Shown here one piece after another: positions 8,891 through 18,329 of a stretch of 64,000 nucleotides of DNA. Source of the stretch: Lutibacter sp. Hel_I_33_5. GTDB lineage: Bacteria > Bacteroidota > Bacteroidia > Flavobacteriales > Flavobacteriaceae. The stretch is from positions 2,705,501 to 2,769,500 of the forward strand of contig NZ_VISM01000001.1 of the NCBI RefSeq assembly GCF_007827455.1. The letters are read 5' to 3'. The position numbers and the translations under genes are program-made. Below the pieces are notes generated by a model that saw nothing but the letters and a program-made list of their open reading frames with translations, ran no database searches and was not told the origin of the DNA. Within the stretch, counting starts at the first letter, position 1. Every line of letters begins with the position of its first letter.

Positions 8891-11800
8891 CTACATATTC
8901 CTTCTATATTGTCCACCAACTTTAAATAAAGCTTCAGTAATTTGACCTAAAGAACAAACTTTTGTAGCTTCCATAAGTTTGTCAAATAAATTTTCATTCT
9001 GAATTGCTGCTTCTTGTAAAATTGCAATTTGCTCAACAACTTTAGTAGGATTTGCTTTATTAAGACTTTCTTTTGTATTAATTTGAAATTTCTTTTCATC
9101 TTCAGTAGCTCTAATAACTTCAGCAGGTTGAACTGTTGGCGATCCTTTAGAACTCAAAAAAGTGTTCACTCCAATAATTGGGAAATCACCATTATGTTTT
9201 AGCGTCTCATAATACAAACTTTCTTCCTGAATTTTAGAACGCTGATACATCGTTTCCATCGCTCCTAAAACACCACCACGTTCGGTAATTCTATCAAATT
9301 CTTCTAAAACAGCAGCTTCTACTAAATCAGTTAATTCTTCAATAATATAAGCACCTTGAATCGGATTTTCGTTTTTTGTCAATCCTAATTCTTTATTAAT
9401 AATTAACTGAATTGCCATTGCTCTTCTCACAGAATCTTCTGTAGGTGTTGTTATCGCTTCATCGTAAGCGTTTGTATGTAAAGAATTGCAATTGTCGTAA
9501 ATAGCATATAAAGCTTGAAGCGTAGTTCTAATGTCGTTAAAATCAATTTCTTGCGCGTGTAAAGAACGTCCAGAAGTTTGAATATGATACTTTAACATTT
9601 GCGCTCTTGGATTAGCGCCATATTTAAGTTTCATTGCTTTTGCCCAAATTTTACGAGCAACTCTACCTATAACAGCATATTCTGGATCAATTCCGTTTGA
9701 GAAGAAAAATGATAAGTTTGGACCAAATTTATTAATGTCCATTCCTCGACTTAAATAATATTCTACATAAGTAAAACCATTAGATAAAGTCAGTGCTAAT
9801 TGAGTTATAGGATTTGCGCCAGCTTCTGCAATATGATAGCCAGAAATAGAAACTGAATAAAAATTACGAACTTGTTTTTCAATGAAATATTCCTGAACAT
9901 CACCCATTAAACGTAAGGCAAATTCAGTTGAAAAAATACAGGTGTTTTGTGCTTGATCTTCTTTTAAAATATCAGCTTGAACCGTTCCTCTAACTTGCGC
10001 TAACGTATCTTTTTTTATTTGTTGATATACTTCTGATGGTAATACTAAATCACCAGTTAAACCTAAAAGAAGTAACCCTAAACCATTATTTCCTTCTGGT
10101 AATTTCCCTTGATATATTGGTCTTTCTAATCCTTTATAATCATAAACTTCTTTGAATTTTTCTTCAACATTTTTTTCAAGTTGATGTTCTTTGATGTATT
10201 TCTCACAATTTTGATCGATTGCCGCATTCATAAAGAATCCCAATAGCATTGGTGCTGGACCGTTAATCGTCATAGAAACTGATGTCATTTGGTGACTCAA
10301 ATCGAAGCCAGAATATAATTTTTTAGCATCATCTAAACAGCAAATTGAAACGCCTGCATTCCCAATTTTACCGTAAATATCTGGTCTATGACCAGGATCG
10401 TTTCCGTATAAAGTAACAGAATCAAAAGCTGTAGAAAGTCTTTTAGCATCCATTCCTAAACTCACATAATGAAAACGTCTGTTAGTTCTTTCTGGACCAC
10501 CTTCGCCAGCAAACATACGAGTTGGATCTTCACCAGTTCTTTTAAACGGATATAATCCAGCAGTATAAGGGAATTCTCCAGGAACATTTTCTTGTAAATT
10601 CCAACGTAATAAATCTCCCCAAGCTTTATATTTTGGCAAGCTTACTTTTGGTATTTTGGTGTGCGATAAAGACTCACTATGCGTTTCTATATTAATTTCT
10701 TTATCACGAACTTTAAACGAATAAATTAGATTTTTATATTTCTGAACTTTTTCATTCCAGTTTAAAATGATTTCCCAATTATAGGGATCAAGATTTAGTT
10801 TTACCTTTTCAAATTGAGCTAATAAAAGCTTCAAAAACTCTTTGTCATCTTGAGCACAGTCGAAAGACAGAATCTCATCAGTATTTAAACCAGTTTTTGT
10901 TAAAAAAGACTTCTCGACTGTGCTCGAAGTGACATCTGTTAACGATAATATTGTCTGATAAATACCATACAATTTTTGAGCAATGATAACTTGCTTATCA
11001 ACTTTTTCATCATAATTCCTATTAGAATCAGCTATCTCTGATAAATAACGAACACGTTTAGGTGGAATTACAAATATCTTTTCAGACATTTTTTTGGTAA
11101 TTTCTATATTCGATTTTAAATCTGTGCCAGTCTTTTCAACCAGTTTATCCATAATACGTTTGTATAACGTATTCATTCCTGGGTCGTTAAATTGTGAAGC
11201 AATAGTTCCAAAAACAGGCATGTCATCCATATGAACATCCCATAAATTATTGTTACGCATGTATTGTTTTTTTACATCACGTATCGCATCTAAAGCACCA
11301 CGTTTATCAAATTTATTAATGGCTACTAAATCTGCAAAATCTAGCATGTCAATCTTCTCTAACTGAGTTGCAGCACCAAATTCTGGAGTCATCACATATA
11401 AAGAAGTATCTGAATGTTCAATAATTTCGGTATCTGATTGCCCAATTCCAGAAGTCTCTAAAATGATCAAATCAAACTCGGCAGCTTTTAAAACTTCGAT
11501 AGCTTCATTCACATATTTAGACAATGCTAAATTAGATTGACGTGTTGCTAATGAACGCATATAAACTCGAGAATTATTGATTGCATTCATTCTAATTCTA
11601 TCTCCTAAAAGTGCGCCACCCGTTTTTCTTTTTGATGGATCAACAGAAATTAAGCCTATTGTTTTATCAGGAAAATCAATTAAAAAACGACGAACTAATT
11701 CATCAACTAAAGAAGATTTTCCTGCGCCACCAGTTCCTGTAATTCCGAGAACTGGGGTGGAAGCCCCTTTTAATTTTCCCAAATGGGAAAAAAGCCTATC

Positions 11801-12352
11801 GAATTCTGTATGTTGATTTTCTGCAAAAGAAATTAATCTTGCTATTGTATTTGTATTTTTTTCTTTTAAAAAGTCTGCTATTTCCATCCCTTTGGGAAGG
11901 ATTAAGGATGGGCTTTTGAAGTCTGATTTTTTAACCAAATCATTTATCATTCCTTGTAAACCCAATTCACGACCATCATCTGGAGAATAAATTCTTGTAA
12001 TTCCATATTCCATTAATTCTTTAATCTCTTCAGGAAGAATTACACCGCCACCTCCGCCAAAAATTTTGATATGACCTGCACCTTTTTCTTGCAACAAATC
12101 ATACATGTATTTAAAATACTCATTATGACCACCTTGATAAGATGTCATTGCAATAGCATTTACATCTTCTTGAATGGCACAGTTTACCACTTCTTCAACA
12201 GATCTATCATGTCCTAAATGAATGACTTCTACACCTGTAGATTGTATAATTCTTCGCATAATATTGATGGCTGCATCGTGTCCGTCAAATAATGAAGCTG
12301 CTGTTACAATACGAACTTTATGTGTAGGTTTATAAGGTTGAATTTGTTTCAT
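8891..12352 (-). CDS. icmF: Fused isobutyryl-CoA mutase / methylmalonyl-CoA mutase family protein
   Basis: 1153 residues in the IcmF order. Residues about 10-145 are the B12-binding domain with DGHD (His25 as cobalt ligand). Residues about 200-430 are the MeaB-like G-protein chaperone, with P-loop [11 protein letters not shown] at 203-213. The rest is the acyl-CoA mutase barrel ([32 protein letters not shown]). IcmF interconverts isobutyryl-CoA and n-butyryl-CoA with adenosylcobalamin while the GTPase domain guards cofactor loading; close relatives use other short acyl-CoAs. Residues 474-503 ([10 protein letters not shown] to [10 protein letters not shown]) are encoded exactly by a 90-nt inverted-repeat element inserted in frame in the linker between the GTPase and mutase parts (see the repeat entry). 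The remaining sequence looks intact, so the enzyme is probably active. Confidence 0.95.
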   Translation of the reverse strand: MKQIQPYKPTHKVRIVTAASLFDGHDAAINIMRRIIQSTGVEVIHLGHDRSVEEVVNCAIQEDVNAIAMTSYQGGHNEYFKYMYDLLQEKGAGHIKIFGGGGGVILPEEIKELMEYGITRIYSPDDGRELGLQGMINDLVKKSDFKSPSLILPKGMEIADFLKEKNTNTIARLISFAENQHTEFDRLFSHLGKLKGASTPVLGITGTGGAGKSSLVDELVRRFLIDFPDKTIGLISVDPSKRKTGGALLGDRIRMNAINNSRVYMRSLATRQSNLALSKYVNEAIEVLKAAEFDLIILETSGIGQSDTEIIEHSDTSLYVMTPEFGAATQLEKIDMLDFADLVAINKFDKRGALDAIRDVKKQYMRNNNLWDVHMDDMPVFGTIASQFNDPGMNTLYKRIMDKLVEKTGTDLKSNIEITKKMSEKIFVIPPKRVRYLSEIADSNRNYDEKVDKQVIIAQKLYGIYQTILSLTDVTSSTVEKSFLTKTGLNTDEILSFDCAQDDKEFLKLLLAQFEKVKLNLDPYNWEIILNWNEKVQKYKNLIYSFKVRDKEINIETHSESLSHTKIPKVSLPKYKAWGDLLRWNLQENVPGEFPYTAGLYPFKRTGEDPTRMFAGEGGPERTNRRFHYVSLGMDAKRLSTAFDSVTLYGNDPGHRPDIYGKIGNAGVSICCLDDAKKLYSGFDLSHQMTSVSMTINGPAPMLLGFFMNAAIDQNCEKYIKEHQLEKNVEEKFKEVYDYKGLERPIYQGKLPEGNNGLGLLLLGLTGDLVLPSEVYQQIKKDTLAQVRGTVQADILKEDQAQNTCIFSTEFALRLMGDVQEYFIEKQVRNFYSVSISGYHIAEAGANPITQLALTLSNGFTYVEYYLSRGMDINKFGPNLSFFFSNGIDPEYAVIGRVARKIWAKAMKLKYGANPRAQMLKYHIQTSGRSLHAQEIDFNDIRTTLQALYAIYDNCNSLHTNAYDEAITTPTEDSVRRAMAIQLIINKELGLTKNENPIQGAYIIEELTDLVEAAVLEEFDRITERGGVLGAMETMYQRSKIQEESLYYETLKHNGDFPIIGVNTFLSSKGSPTVQPAEVIRATEDEKKFQINTKESLNKANPTKVVEQIAILQEAAIQNENLFDKLMEATKVCSLGQITEALFKVGGQYRRNM
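10844..10933. repeat. 90-nt palindromic interspersed element inserted in frame in icmF
   Basis: The segment starts GTCA and ends TGAC and carries imperfect terminal inverted repeats of about 24 nt. Both ends share the core GAGCACAGTCGA (10853-10864, and its complement at 10913-10924), with about 40 nt between the arms. It is exactly 30 codons long and read through by icmF. The core closely resembles a short GTCA-type palindrome (consensus near TTCGAGCGCAGTCGAGAA) that I recall as dispersed in many flavobacterial genomes, usually between genes. Confidence 0.8.
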
Positions 12353-12422
12353 TCGTAATAAATCAAGTGTTTTGAGGTTGCAATTTACGAAATTATCAAT
12401 AAAAAAACGATTTTACTGATAA

Positions 12423-12746
12423 TTATAAATAAGAAAAAAATGCCCAAGTTTTTCTTTTTTTAACATATTCGAGATTTTTTTCATGTTGATACGCTTCTCT
12501 TTCAAAACTTAAATTTTTATACGCAATATATCCGTTTTGATATTTCATATATTTTATAATCCATTCGATTCCGTAAAAAAGATAAAAGAAGATGATTAAT
12601 AATTCGAGTTGTTGTTTTAAATGAATTTTTTCATGGTTGATTAGAATTATATCTTCTTTTAAATCTTTTCGTTTTAAAAAGATAAAAGGGAAAATTGTGA
12701 TTCCAGTAAATCCTTTTGGAACCATAAATTTAGAAATAAATATCAT
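12423..12746 (-). CDS. Small membrane protein with HEXXH motif
   Basis: 107 residues from the ATG at 12746; a TTG at 12764 was rejected. One hydrophobic segment near the N-terminus (GITIFPFIFL) and one in the middle (LLIIFFYLFYGIEWIIKYM) flank the motif INHEKIHLKQQLE, which contains HEKIH, a canonical HEXXH zinc-peptidase signature. A later conserved-looking FEREAYQHE offers a possible third ligand. The arrangement is like a stripped-down M56/M48 metalloprotease core, but at about 107 residues it is far shorter than those families. The family is widespread in flavobacteria in my memory, without a known role. Protease activity is inference. Confidence 0.75.
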   Translation of the reverse strand: MIFISKFMVPKGFTGITIFPFIFLKRKDLKEDIILINHEKIHLKQQLELLIIFFYLFYGIEWIIKYMKYQNGYIAYKNLSFEREAYQHEKNLEYVKKRKTWAFFSYL

Positions 12747-12782
12747 CAGTATAAAAATAGACAAATATCAGTCCAATTTAAA

Positions 12783-12790
12783 TATATTTG
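12783..12790 (+). promoter_or_regulatory. -7 box (TAtaTTTG) upstream of hutU
   Basis: TATATTTG matches TAnnTTTG. It lies about 155 nt before the hutU ATG, so the transcript would have a leader of roughly 150 nt. That leader contains a 24-codon frame (12807-12881) of doubtful reality. Confidence 0.45.
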
Positions 12791-12944
12791 TAGAAACTTC
12801 ATTAAAATGGATTTTATAACATTAAAATATAAAAAAAGGATTGAAGCTCAATATCACAGAGCAGATATCCGCTATCCATAGTTTTTGTCATTGATAGTGA
12901 TTTTTTAATCAGTTTTTAATTTAATAAAATTAAAATTTAATAAA

Positions 12945-14939
12945 ATGACATTTAAAGAACAAATACAAGAAGGAATTCCAACAGTTTTACCCGCTATAAA
13001 AAAGTATGATTTAGAAATTAATCATGCGCCGAAAAGAAAAGATATTTTAACTTCTGAAGAGAAGAAATTAGCATTAAAAAACGCGTTGCGTTATTTTGAT
13101 AAAGAACATCATCAAGTGTTATTATCAGAATTTACTGAAGAATTAGAAAAATATGGTCGAATCTATATGTACAGATTTAGACCAGATTATAAAATGTTTG
13201 CAAGAGATATTTCTGAATACCCAGGTAAGTCTGAGCAAGCAAAGTCTATCATGCTCATGATTCAGAATAATTTGGATTATGCTGTGGCACAACATCCTCA
13301 TGAATTAATTACTTATGGTGGAAATGGTGCTGTTTTTTCTAATTGGGCACAATATTTATTGACTATGAAATATTTATCAGAAATGACTGATAAACAAACA
13401 TTAACAATGTATTCTGGTCATCCAATGGGGTTATTCCCTTCTAATAAAAATGCGCCAAGAGTTGTGGTTACTAATGGAATGATGATTCCTAATTATTCCA
13501 AACCAGATGATTGGGAGAAATTTAATGCATTAGGGGTTACCCAATATGGACAAATGACGGCAGGAAGTTACATGTATATTGGTCCTCAGGGAATTGTGCA
13601 TGGAACAACAATTACTGTGTTAAATGGATTTAGAAAAATAAAAAAAGAACCTAAAGGAAATCTTTTTGTTACTTCTGGTTTAGGCGGAATGTCTGGTGCA
13701 CAACCCAAAGCTGGTAATATTGCTGGTTGTATTACTGTTTGTGCAGAGGTAAACCCAAAAATTACTCAAGTTCGTTTAGACCAAGGTTGGATTGATGAAA
13801 AAATCACTGATTTAGACGAATTAGTTGCTCGCGTAAAAAAAGCAAAGTCAATTAAAGAAAGAGTTTCAATCGCTTATTTAGGTAATATTGTTGATGTCTG
13901 GGAAAAGTTTGATGTAGAAAATATTCATATCGATTTAGGATCAGACCAAACTTCTTTGCACAATCCTTGGGCAGGAGGTTATTATCCTGCTGATATTTCT
14001 TTTGAAGCTGCCAACGAAATGATGGCGAATCAACCAGAACTTTTTAAAGAAAAAGTACAAGAAACGTTAAGAAGACATGCGAAAGCAATAAATAAACATA
14101 CAGAAAAAGGGACTTACTTTTTCGATTATGGAAATGCTTTTTTATTAGAAGCAAGTAGGGCAGGAGCAGATGTTATGAATCCGAATCCTACAATTGGAAG
14201 AGAATTTAAATATCCTAGTTATGTTCAGGATATTATGGGACCTATGTGTTTCGATTATGGTTTTGGACCTTTTAGATGGGTTTGCACTTCTGGAAAACCA
14301 GAAGATTTAGCAATAACTGATGCGATTGCTTGTAACGTGTTAGAAAAGATAAAAGAAAATTCACCGATTGAAATTCAGCAACAAATGGCTGATAATATCA
14401 AATGGATACAAGGTGCACAAGAGAATAAATTAGTAGTTGGATCACAAGCACGTATTTTATATGCTGATGCTGAAGGACGAATGAAAATTGCAAAAGCGTT
14501 TAATAAAGCGATTAAAAAAGGTGAGATTGGTGCTGTTGTGTTAGGAAGAGATCATCATGATGTTTCTGGTACAGATTCACCATATAGAGAAACATCAAAT
14601 ATCTATGATGGTTCTAGGTTTACAGCTGATATGGCGATCCAAAATGTGATTGGTGATAGTTTTAGAGGAGCTACTTGGGTTTCTATTCATAATGGAGGTG
14701 GAGTAGGCTGGGGAGAAGTGATAAATGGTGGTTTTGGCATGCTTCTTGATGGTTCTAAGCAGGCATCAAAGCGATTAAAATCAATGCTTTTCTGGGATGT
14801 TAATAACGGAATAGCAAGGCGTAGTTGGGCAAGAAATAATGAAGCTGTTTTTGCAATTAAACGCGCAATGGAAACAGAGAAAAAATTAAAGGTTACGCTA
14901 CCTAATATTGTGGATGATGCATTGTTTAACAATAATTAA
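12945..14939 (+). CDS. hutU: Urocanate hydratase
   Basis: 664 residues. The enzyme adds water across urocanate to give imidazolonepropionate, the second step of histidine breakdown, using tightly bound NAD+ as electrophile. Recognisable stretches are TYGGNGAVFSNWAQY, MYSGHPMGLFP, the NAD-binding FVTSGLGGMSGAQPKA, and near the C-terminus GRDHHDVSGTDSPYRETS and HNGGGVGWGEVINGG. It is longer than the roughly 555-residue proteobacterial form, as is usual for the Bacteroidetes branch. No hutH, hutI or hutG lies in the window, so the rest of the pathway must be elsewhere. The DUF4136 lipoprotein follows after 11 nt, and a strong terminator follows both. Confidence 0.95.
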   Translation: MTFKEQIQEGIPTVLPAIKKYDLEINHAPKRKDILTSEEKKLALKNALRYFDKEHHQVLLSEFTEELEKYGRIYMYRFRPDYKMFARDISEYPGKSEQAKSIMLMIQNNLDYAVAQHPHELITYGGNGAVFSNWAQYLLTMKYLSEMTDKQTLTMYSGHPMGLFPSNKNAPRVVVTNGMMIPNYSKPDDWEKFNALGVTQYGQMTAGSYMYIGPQGIVHGTTITVLNGFRKIKKEPKGNLFVTSGLGGMSGAQPKAGNIAGCITVCAEVNPKITQVRLDQGWIDEKITDLDELVARVKKAKSIKERVSIAYLGNIVDVWEKFDVENIHIDLGSDQTSLHNPWAGGYYPADISFEAANEMMANQPELFKEKVQETLRRHAKAINKHTEKGTYFFDYGNAFLLEASRAGADVMNPNPTIGREFKYPSYVQDIMGPMCFDYGFGPFRWVCTSGKPEDLAITDAIACNVLEKIKENSPIEIQQQMADNIKWIQGAQENKLVVGSQARILYADAEGRMKIAKAFNKAIKKGEIGAVVLGRDHHDVSGTDSPYRETSNIYDGSRFTADMAIQNVIGDSFRGATWVSIHNGGGVGWGEVINGGFGMLLDGSKQASKRLKSMLFWDVNNGIARRSWARNNEAVFAIKRAMETEKKLKVTLPNIVDDALFNNN

Positions 14940-14950
14940 AATCCAAAGAA

Positions 14951-15499
14951 ATGAAACGTAAACATTTACTTTTTTTACCCATACTAAGTTTGTTGGTAGC
15001 TTCTTGTAGTACTGTAAAAGTTGCTACAGATTATGATACCAAAGCAGATTTTACAAAACATAAAACATTCGCTTTTTATAAAAAAGGCATTGATAAAGCA
15101 AAAATTTCTGATTTAGATAAACGTAGAGTAATGCGTGCAGTTGAATCGGAATTAATTGCAAAAGGATTGCAAAAATCTGAAAATCCAGATATTTTGGTAA
15201 ATATTTTTACAAAATCGAGAGATAGAGTAAATGTCAGGCAAAATAATTTTGGATATGGTTTTGGCTGGGGATGGAATCCATGGATGTGGAACGGAATGAA
15301 TAATAATGTTAATGTTTCTCAATACACAGAAGGAACTTTATTTATCGATTTAATTGATAAAGAAAAGAAACAACTTGTATGGCAAGGTATTGGTACCGGT
15401 GCTTTATTAATGAGAAGCGCAGAGAAAAAAGAAATAAGAATAAAACAATTTGTTGGTGAGATTATGAAGAAATATCCACCAGAAAAACATAAAGATTAA
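14951..15499 (+). CDS. DUF4136 domain lipoprotein
   Basis: 182 residues. The signal peptide ends in a lipobox LVASC (Cys19), so the product is a lipoprotein of the periplasm or outer membrane. The body matches DUF4136: an N-terminal VATDYDTKADFTKHKTFAFY strand, a Gly/Trp/Asn-rich middle (GYGFGWGWNPWMW), and FIDLIDKEKKQLVWQGIGTG near the end. No function is established for the family. It is translated 11 nt after hutU and ended by the terminator at 15525. Confidence 0.9.
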   Translation: MKRKHLLFLPILSLLVASCSTVKVATDYDTKADFTKHKTFAFYKKGIDKAKISDLDKRRVMRAVESELIAKGLQKSENPDILVNIFTKSRDRVNVRQNNFGYGFGWGWNPWMWNGMNNNVNVSQYTEGTLFIDLIDKEKKQLVWQGIGTGALLMRSAEKKEIRIKQFVGEIMKKYPPEKHKD

Positions 15500-15524
15500 T
15501 TGTTGATTTATTAAAATCAGATTG

Positions 15525-15753
<229 letters not shown>

Positions 15754-15763
15754 TAAGTAAATA

Positions 15764-16474
15764 ATGATAAAAAGAATTTTAGTTTTAGCAGTGGCAATTA
15801 CATTTTCTGGATGTGCTGAATTACAAAAAGTGGTAAATACAGTATCACAAAGTGGTGTATTAAGTCAGGCACAAATTGGTAATGGATTGCGTCAAGCATT
15901 AGATAATGGAATTAAAAATCAGGTTTCTAAATTAACCGCAGCGGATGGTTTTTACAAAAATGAATTAGTAAAAATCTTATTGCCTAAAGAATTACAAGCT
16001 GTAAACGATGGTTTACGTAAAATTGGATTGGGTTCTGTTGCTAATGAAGGTATTAAAGCATTGAACAGAGCAGCAGAAGATGCGGTAAAAACGGCGACAC
16101 CAATTTTTGTAAATGCGGTAAAAGATATTACGTTTGCTGATGCTAAAAATATATTATTAGGAGAACAAAATGCTGCTACTTCTTATTTATTGTCAAAAAC
16201 TAATTCAGCTTTATACAATAAGTTTAATCCAGTAATTAAGAATTCTTTTGGTAAAGTAGGAGCAGATAAAATTTGGTCTGATTTAATTAATAAATATAAT
16301 CGCATACCTTTTGTAAATAAAGTAAATCCAGACTTAACTGATTATGTAACTACCCAAGCATTAAAAGGTGTTTTTACTATGATAGAAGTAGAAGAAAAAG
16401 GGATTAGACAGAAAGTAGGTTTACGTAACACTGCATTGTTAAAACAAGTTTTTGCACTTCAAGATAATCGTTAA
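15764..16474 (+). CDS. DUF4197 domain lipoprotein
   Basis: 236 residues. The lipobox FSGCAELQ gives a mature lipoprotein starting at about Cys17. The remainder fits DUF4197: LRQALDNGIKNQVSKLTAAD near the start, FFAN-like NAVKDITFADAKNILLGE in the middle, and VTTQALKGVFTMIEVEEKGI followed by R at the end. The protein is mostly helical after the lipid anchor. The family is common in Bacteroidetes and Proteobacteria with no proven role. It is the second gene after the DUF5522 protein. Confidence 0.9.
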   Translation: MIKRILVLAVAITFSGCAELQKVVNTVSQSGVLSQAQIGNGLRQALDNGIKNQVSKLTAADGFYKNELVKILLPKELQAVNDGLRKIGLGSVANEGIKALNRAAEDAVKTATPIFVNAVKDITFADAKNILLGEQNAATSYLLSKTNSALYNKFNPVIKNSFGKVGADKIWSDLINKYNRIPFVNKVNPDLTDYVTTQALKGVFTMIEVEEKGIRQKVGLRNTALLKQVFALQDNR

Positions 16475-16513
16475 AATAATTAACATAATTAAGTTAAAAT
16501 TCACTTAAATAAG

Positions 16514-16556
16514 AGTAAACTATTATCGGGAGATACCTAGTTAACGCTATTTTAAC
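16514..16556 (+). promoter_or_regulatory. Putative shared control element, copy A (upstream of AraC regulator)
   Basis: This 43-nt stretch begins AGTAAAC, continues with ATCGG and TAGTTA, and ends TTTTAAC. A similar stretch with the same order and spacing lies at 18110-18151 upstream of susC; the first 16 positions match at 13. No other clear structure is seen in the 128-nt gap before the regulator gene. Confidence 0.4.
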
Positions 16557-16603
16557 AAAAAATAACGTAAATTAGTAATTGGAATTTAAGTTTAACCAAG
16601 CTT

Positions 16604-18103
16604 ATGAAGTCAATTAAAGTTTCCTTACTATTTTTATTAATATGCTGTTTTTTTAACAGTAAGAATTTTTATGCCTTCAATTTTGAAGAACGTAATCCAA
16701 TAGCTACAGATAGTTTATTTATTGATAATCCTAATTTAAAAAAAGCAGCTTCCATTATAAAATGGCAAAAAGAGAATAGTTCTAAAAACTATACCGAAAA
16801 CGAATTAAAAAACATTTCAATCTCTTATGCGCTTTTAAATAATAAAACTGAATCATTATTTTATTTAGAAAAATATATAAAGCAATATTATGATGTTTCA
16901 ATCTTAGAAGAAAGTAATTTAAAAAATATAAAATCTTCAGAAGGGTATATCAACTTAGAAAAAAAATATAAGCCAGGAATTAATGGTTGGATTTTGTTTT
17001 TCTTCTCAACAGGTTTAATAGGATTGTTTTTGTCAGTGCTCATAAATCTTAGAAAGAAAGGAGATGTAATTGGAAACCTATTAATTAGTGTTTTTGTATT
17101 ATTTCACTCTATTTTTATTATTCATCTATGTTTGTTCTTATCAAATTATAGTTTTAATTTCCCCCACACACTATATATATCTACTTCTTTTTCTTTTTTA
17201 TATGGGCCACTATTATATTTTTACTTTATAAGAATATCTAGAAAGCACAAATTTAGACTGATAGATGGTTTGCATTTAATACCTTCTTTGCTATTGTTTT
17301 TATATTTCTTACCAATCTACTTATTGCCAGGTAGCGAAAAATTACACTTACTTTATAATAGAGATGAAGTGTTACATACTACTTTAATTTCTGTAGTTAT
17401 TTTAAAATGTATTTCATTAATTGGTTATGCTTTTTTAATATTTAAAGTATATAGAAAAGTAAAAAGTAAAGAACAAAAACCTCATCAGAATATATTGAAC
17501 TGGCAAAGAAATATGATGAGTCTTAACTTCTTATATGTGCTATTTTACATTATTTATGGTGCTGCTTTAATGAAGATTGTTACCTCTAATACGTTAATTT
17601 ATCCTCAGATTTTTGCCATGTCTTTCATTATTTTATATGTTGGGTATACCGCGTATGTTCAGCCAAAAGTATTTAGCAAAAAATATCTTTTTAATAATTT
17701 TACGATTACTAAGTATAAAAAATCAGGATTAACAACAACTTTTTCTAATGAATTAAAAGAAGAATTAATAAGATTGTTGGAAGAAGAAAAGGTTTTTAGG
17801 CAAAGTAATTTAAACTTAGAATTATTAGCAGAGAAATTGGGAACTACAAGACATAATATCTCGCAAGTTATTAATGAGCATTTTCATGTTAATTATTTTA
17901 ATTTAATTAATAAGTATAGAGTTAATGAAGCCATTGAAATATTAAAAAATGATTATAATAATAATCTAAATATTATTGATGTTGCCTACGATGTAGGATT
18001 TAATAACAAAGTAACTTTTAATAAAGCTTTTAAAGCTGAGAAAAACACGACTCCAAGTAACTACTTAAAAAACCTTGACAATCTAAGGCTTTCTAGAGCG
18101 TAA
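16604..18103 (+). CDS. Membrane-bound AraC family transcriptional regulator
   Basis: 499 residues. A signal-like N-terminus is followed by a periplasmic, helical stretch of about 100 residues, then about seven transmembrane segments between residues 125 and 350 (for example INGWILFFFSTGLIGLFLSV and MSFIILYVGYTAYV). A C-terminal AraC DNA-binding domain spans about 385-495, with both helix-turn-helix motifs: LNLELLAEKLGTTRHNISQV and IDVAYDVGFNNKVTFNKAF. The regulator lies directly upstream of a SusC/SusD pair on the same strand and shares an upstream sequence element with it, so it probably senses a signal at the membrane and controls those genes. That link is inference. Confidence 0.88.
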   Translation: MKSIKVSLLFLLICCFFNSKNFYAFNFEERNPIATDSLFIDNPNLKKAASIIKWQKENSSKNYTENELKNISISYALLNNKTESLFYLEKYIKQYYDVSILEESNLKNIKSSEGYINLEKKYKPGINGWILFFFSTGLIGLFLSVLINLRKKGDVIGNLLISVFVLFHSIFIIHLCLFLSNYSFNFPHTLYISTSFSFLYGPLLYFYFIRISRKHKFRLIDGLHLIPSLLLFLYFLPIYLLPGSEKLHLLYNRDEVLHTTLISVVILKCISLIGYAFLIFKVYRKVKSKEQKPHQNILNWQRNMMSLNFLYVLFYIIYGAALMKIVTSNTLIYPQIFAMSFIILYVGYTAYVQPKVFSKKYLFNNFTITKYKKSGLTTTFSNELKEELIRLLEEEKVFRQSNLNLELLAEKLGTTRHNISQVINEHFHVNYFNLINKYRVNEAIEILKNDYNNNLNIIDVAYDVGFNNKVTFNKAFKAEKNTTPSNYLKNLDNLRLSRA

Positions 18104-18109
18104 AAATTA

Positions 18110-18151
18110 AGTAAATATTTATCGGAAAAGGTAGTTATTATGGGATTTAAC
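18110..18151 (+). promoter_or_regulatory. Putative shared control element, copy B (upstream of susC)
   Basis: AGTAAATATTTATCGG, then TAGTTA, then TTTAAC, parallel the element at 16514-16556. It lies about 180 nt before the SusC start codon, immediately after the regulator's stop. Confidence 0.4.
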
Positions 18152-18329
18152 CCTATAAACTAATTAAAGCGGTTGATTTGAATTGTATTTGAATCAATTA
18201 AGCTGGTTATTATTTTAATTCACTTTATATTCCATTAAACTTTGACTTCATTCATAAGGCGTTTTTTATAATGCCAGCTTTTATTCAATTACACAACTTA
18301 ATTCAAATGTTTAATTAAAAAAGTAATTT

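Noticed and set aside
12807..12881. 24-codon frame between the hutU promoter box and hutU
   Set aside because: It is short, with no recognisable motif or ribosome-binding signal and only one His codon, so a histidine leader peptide is not supported.
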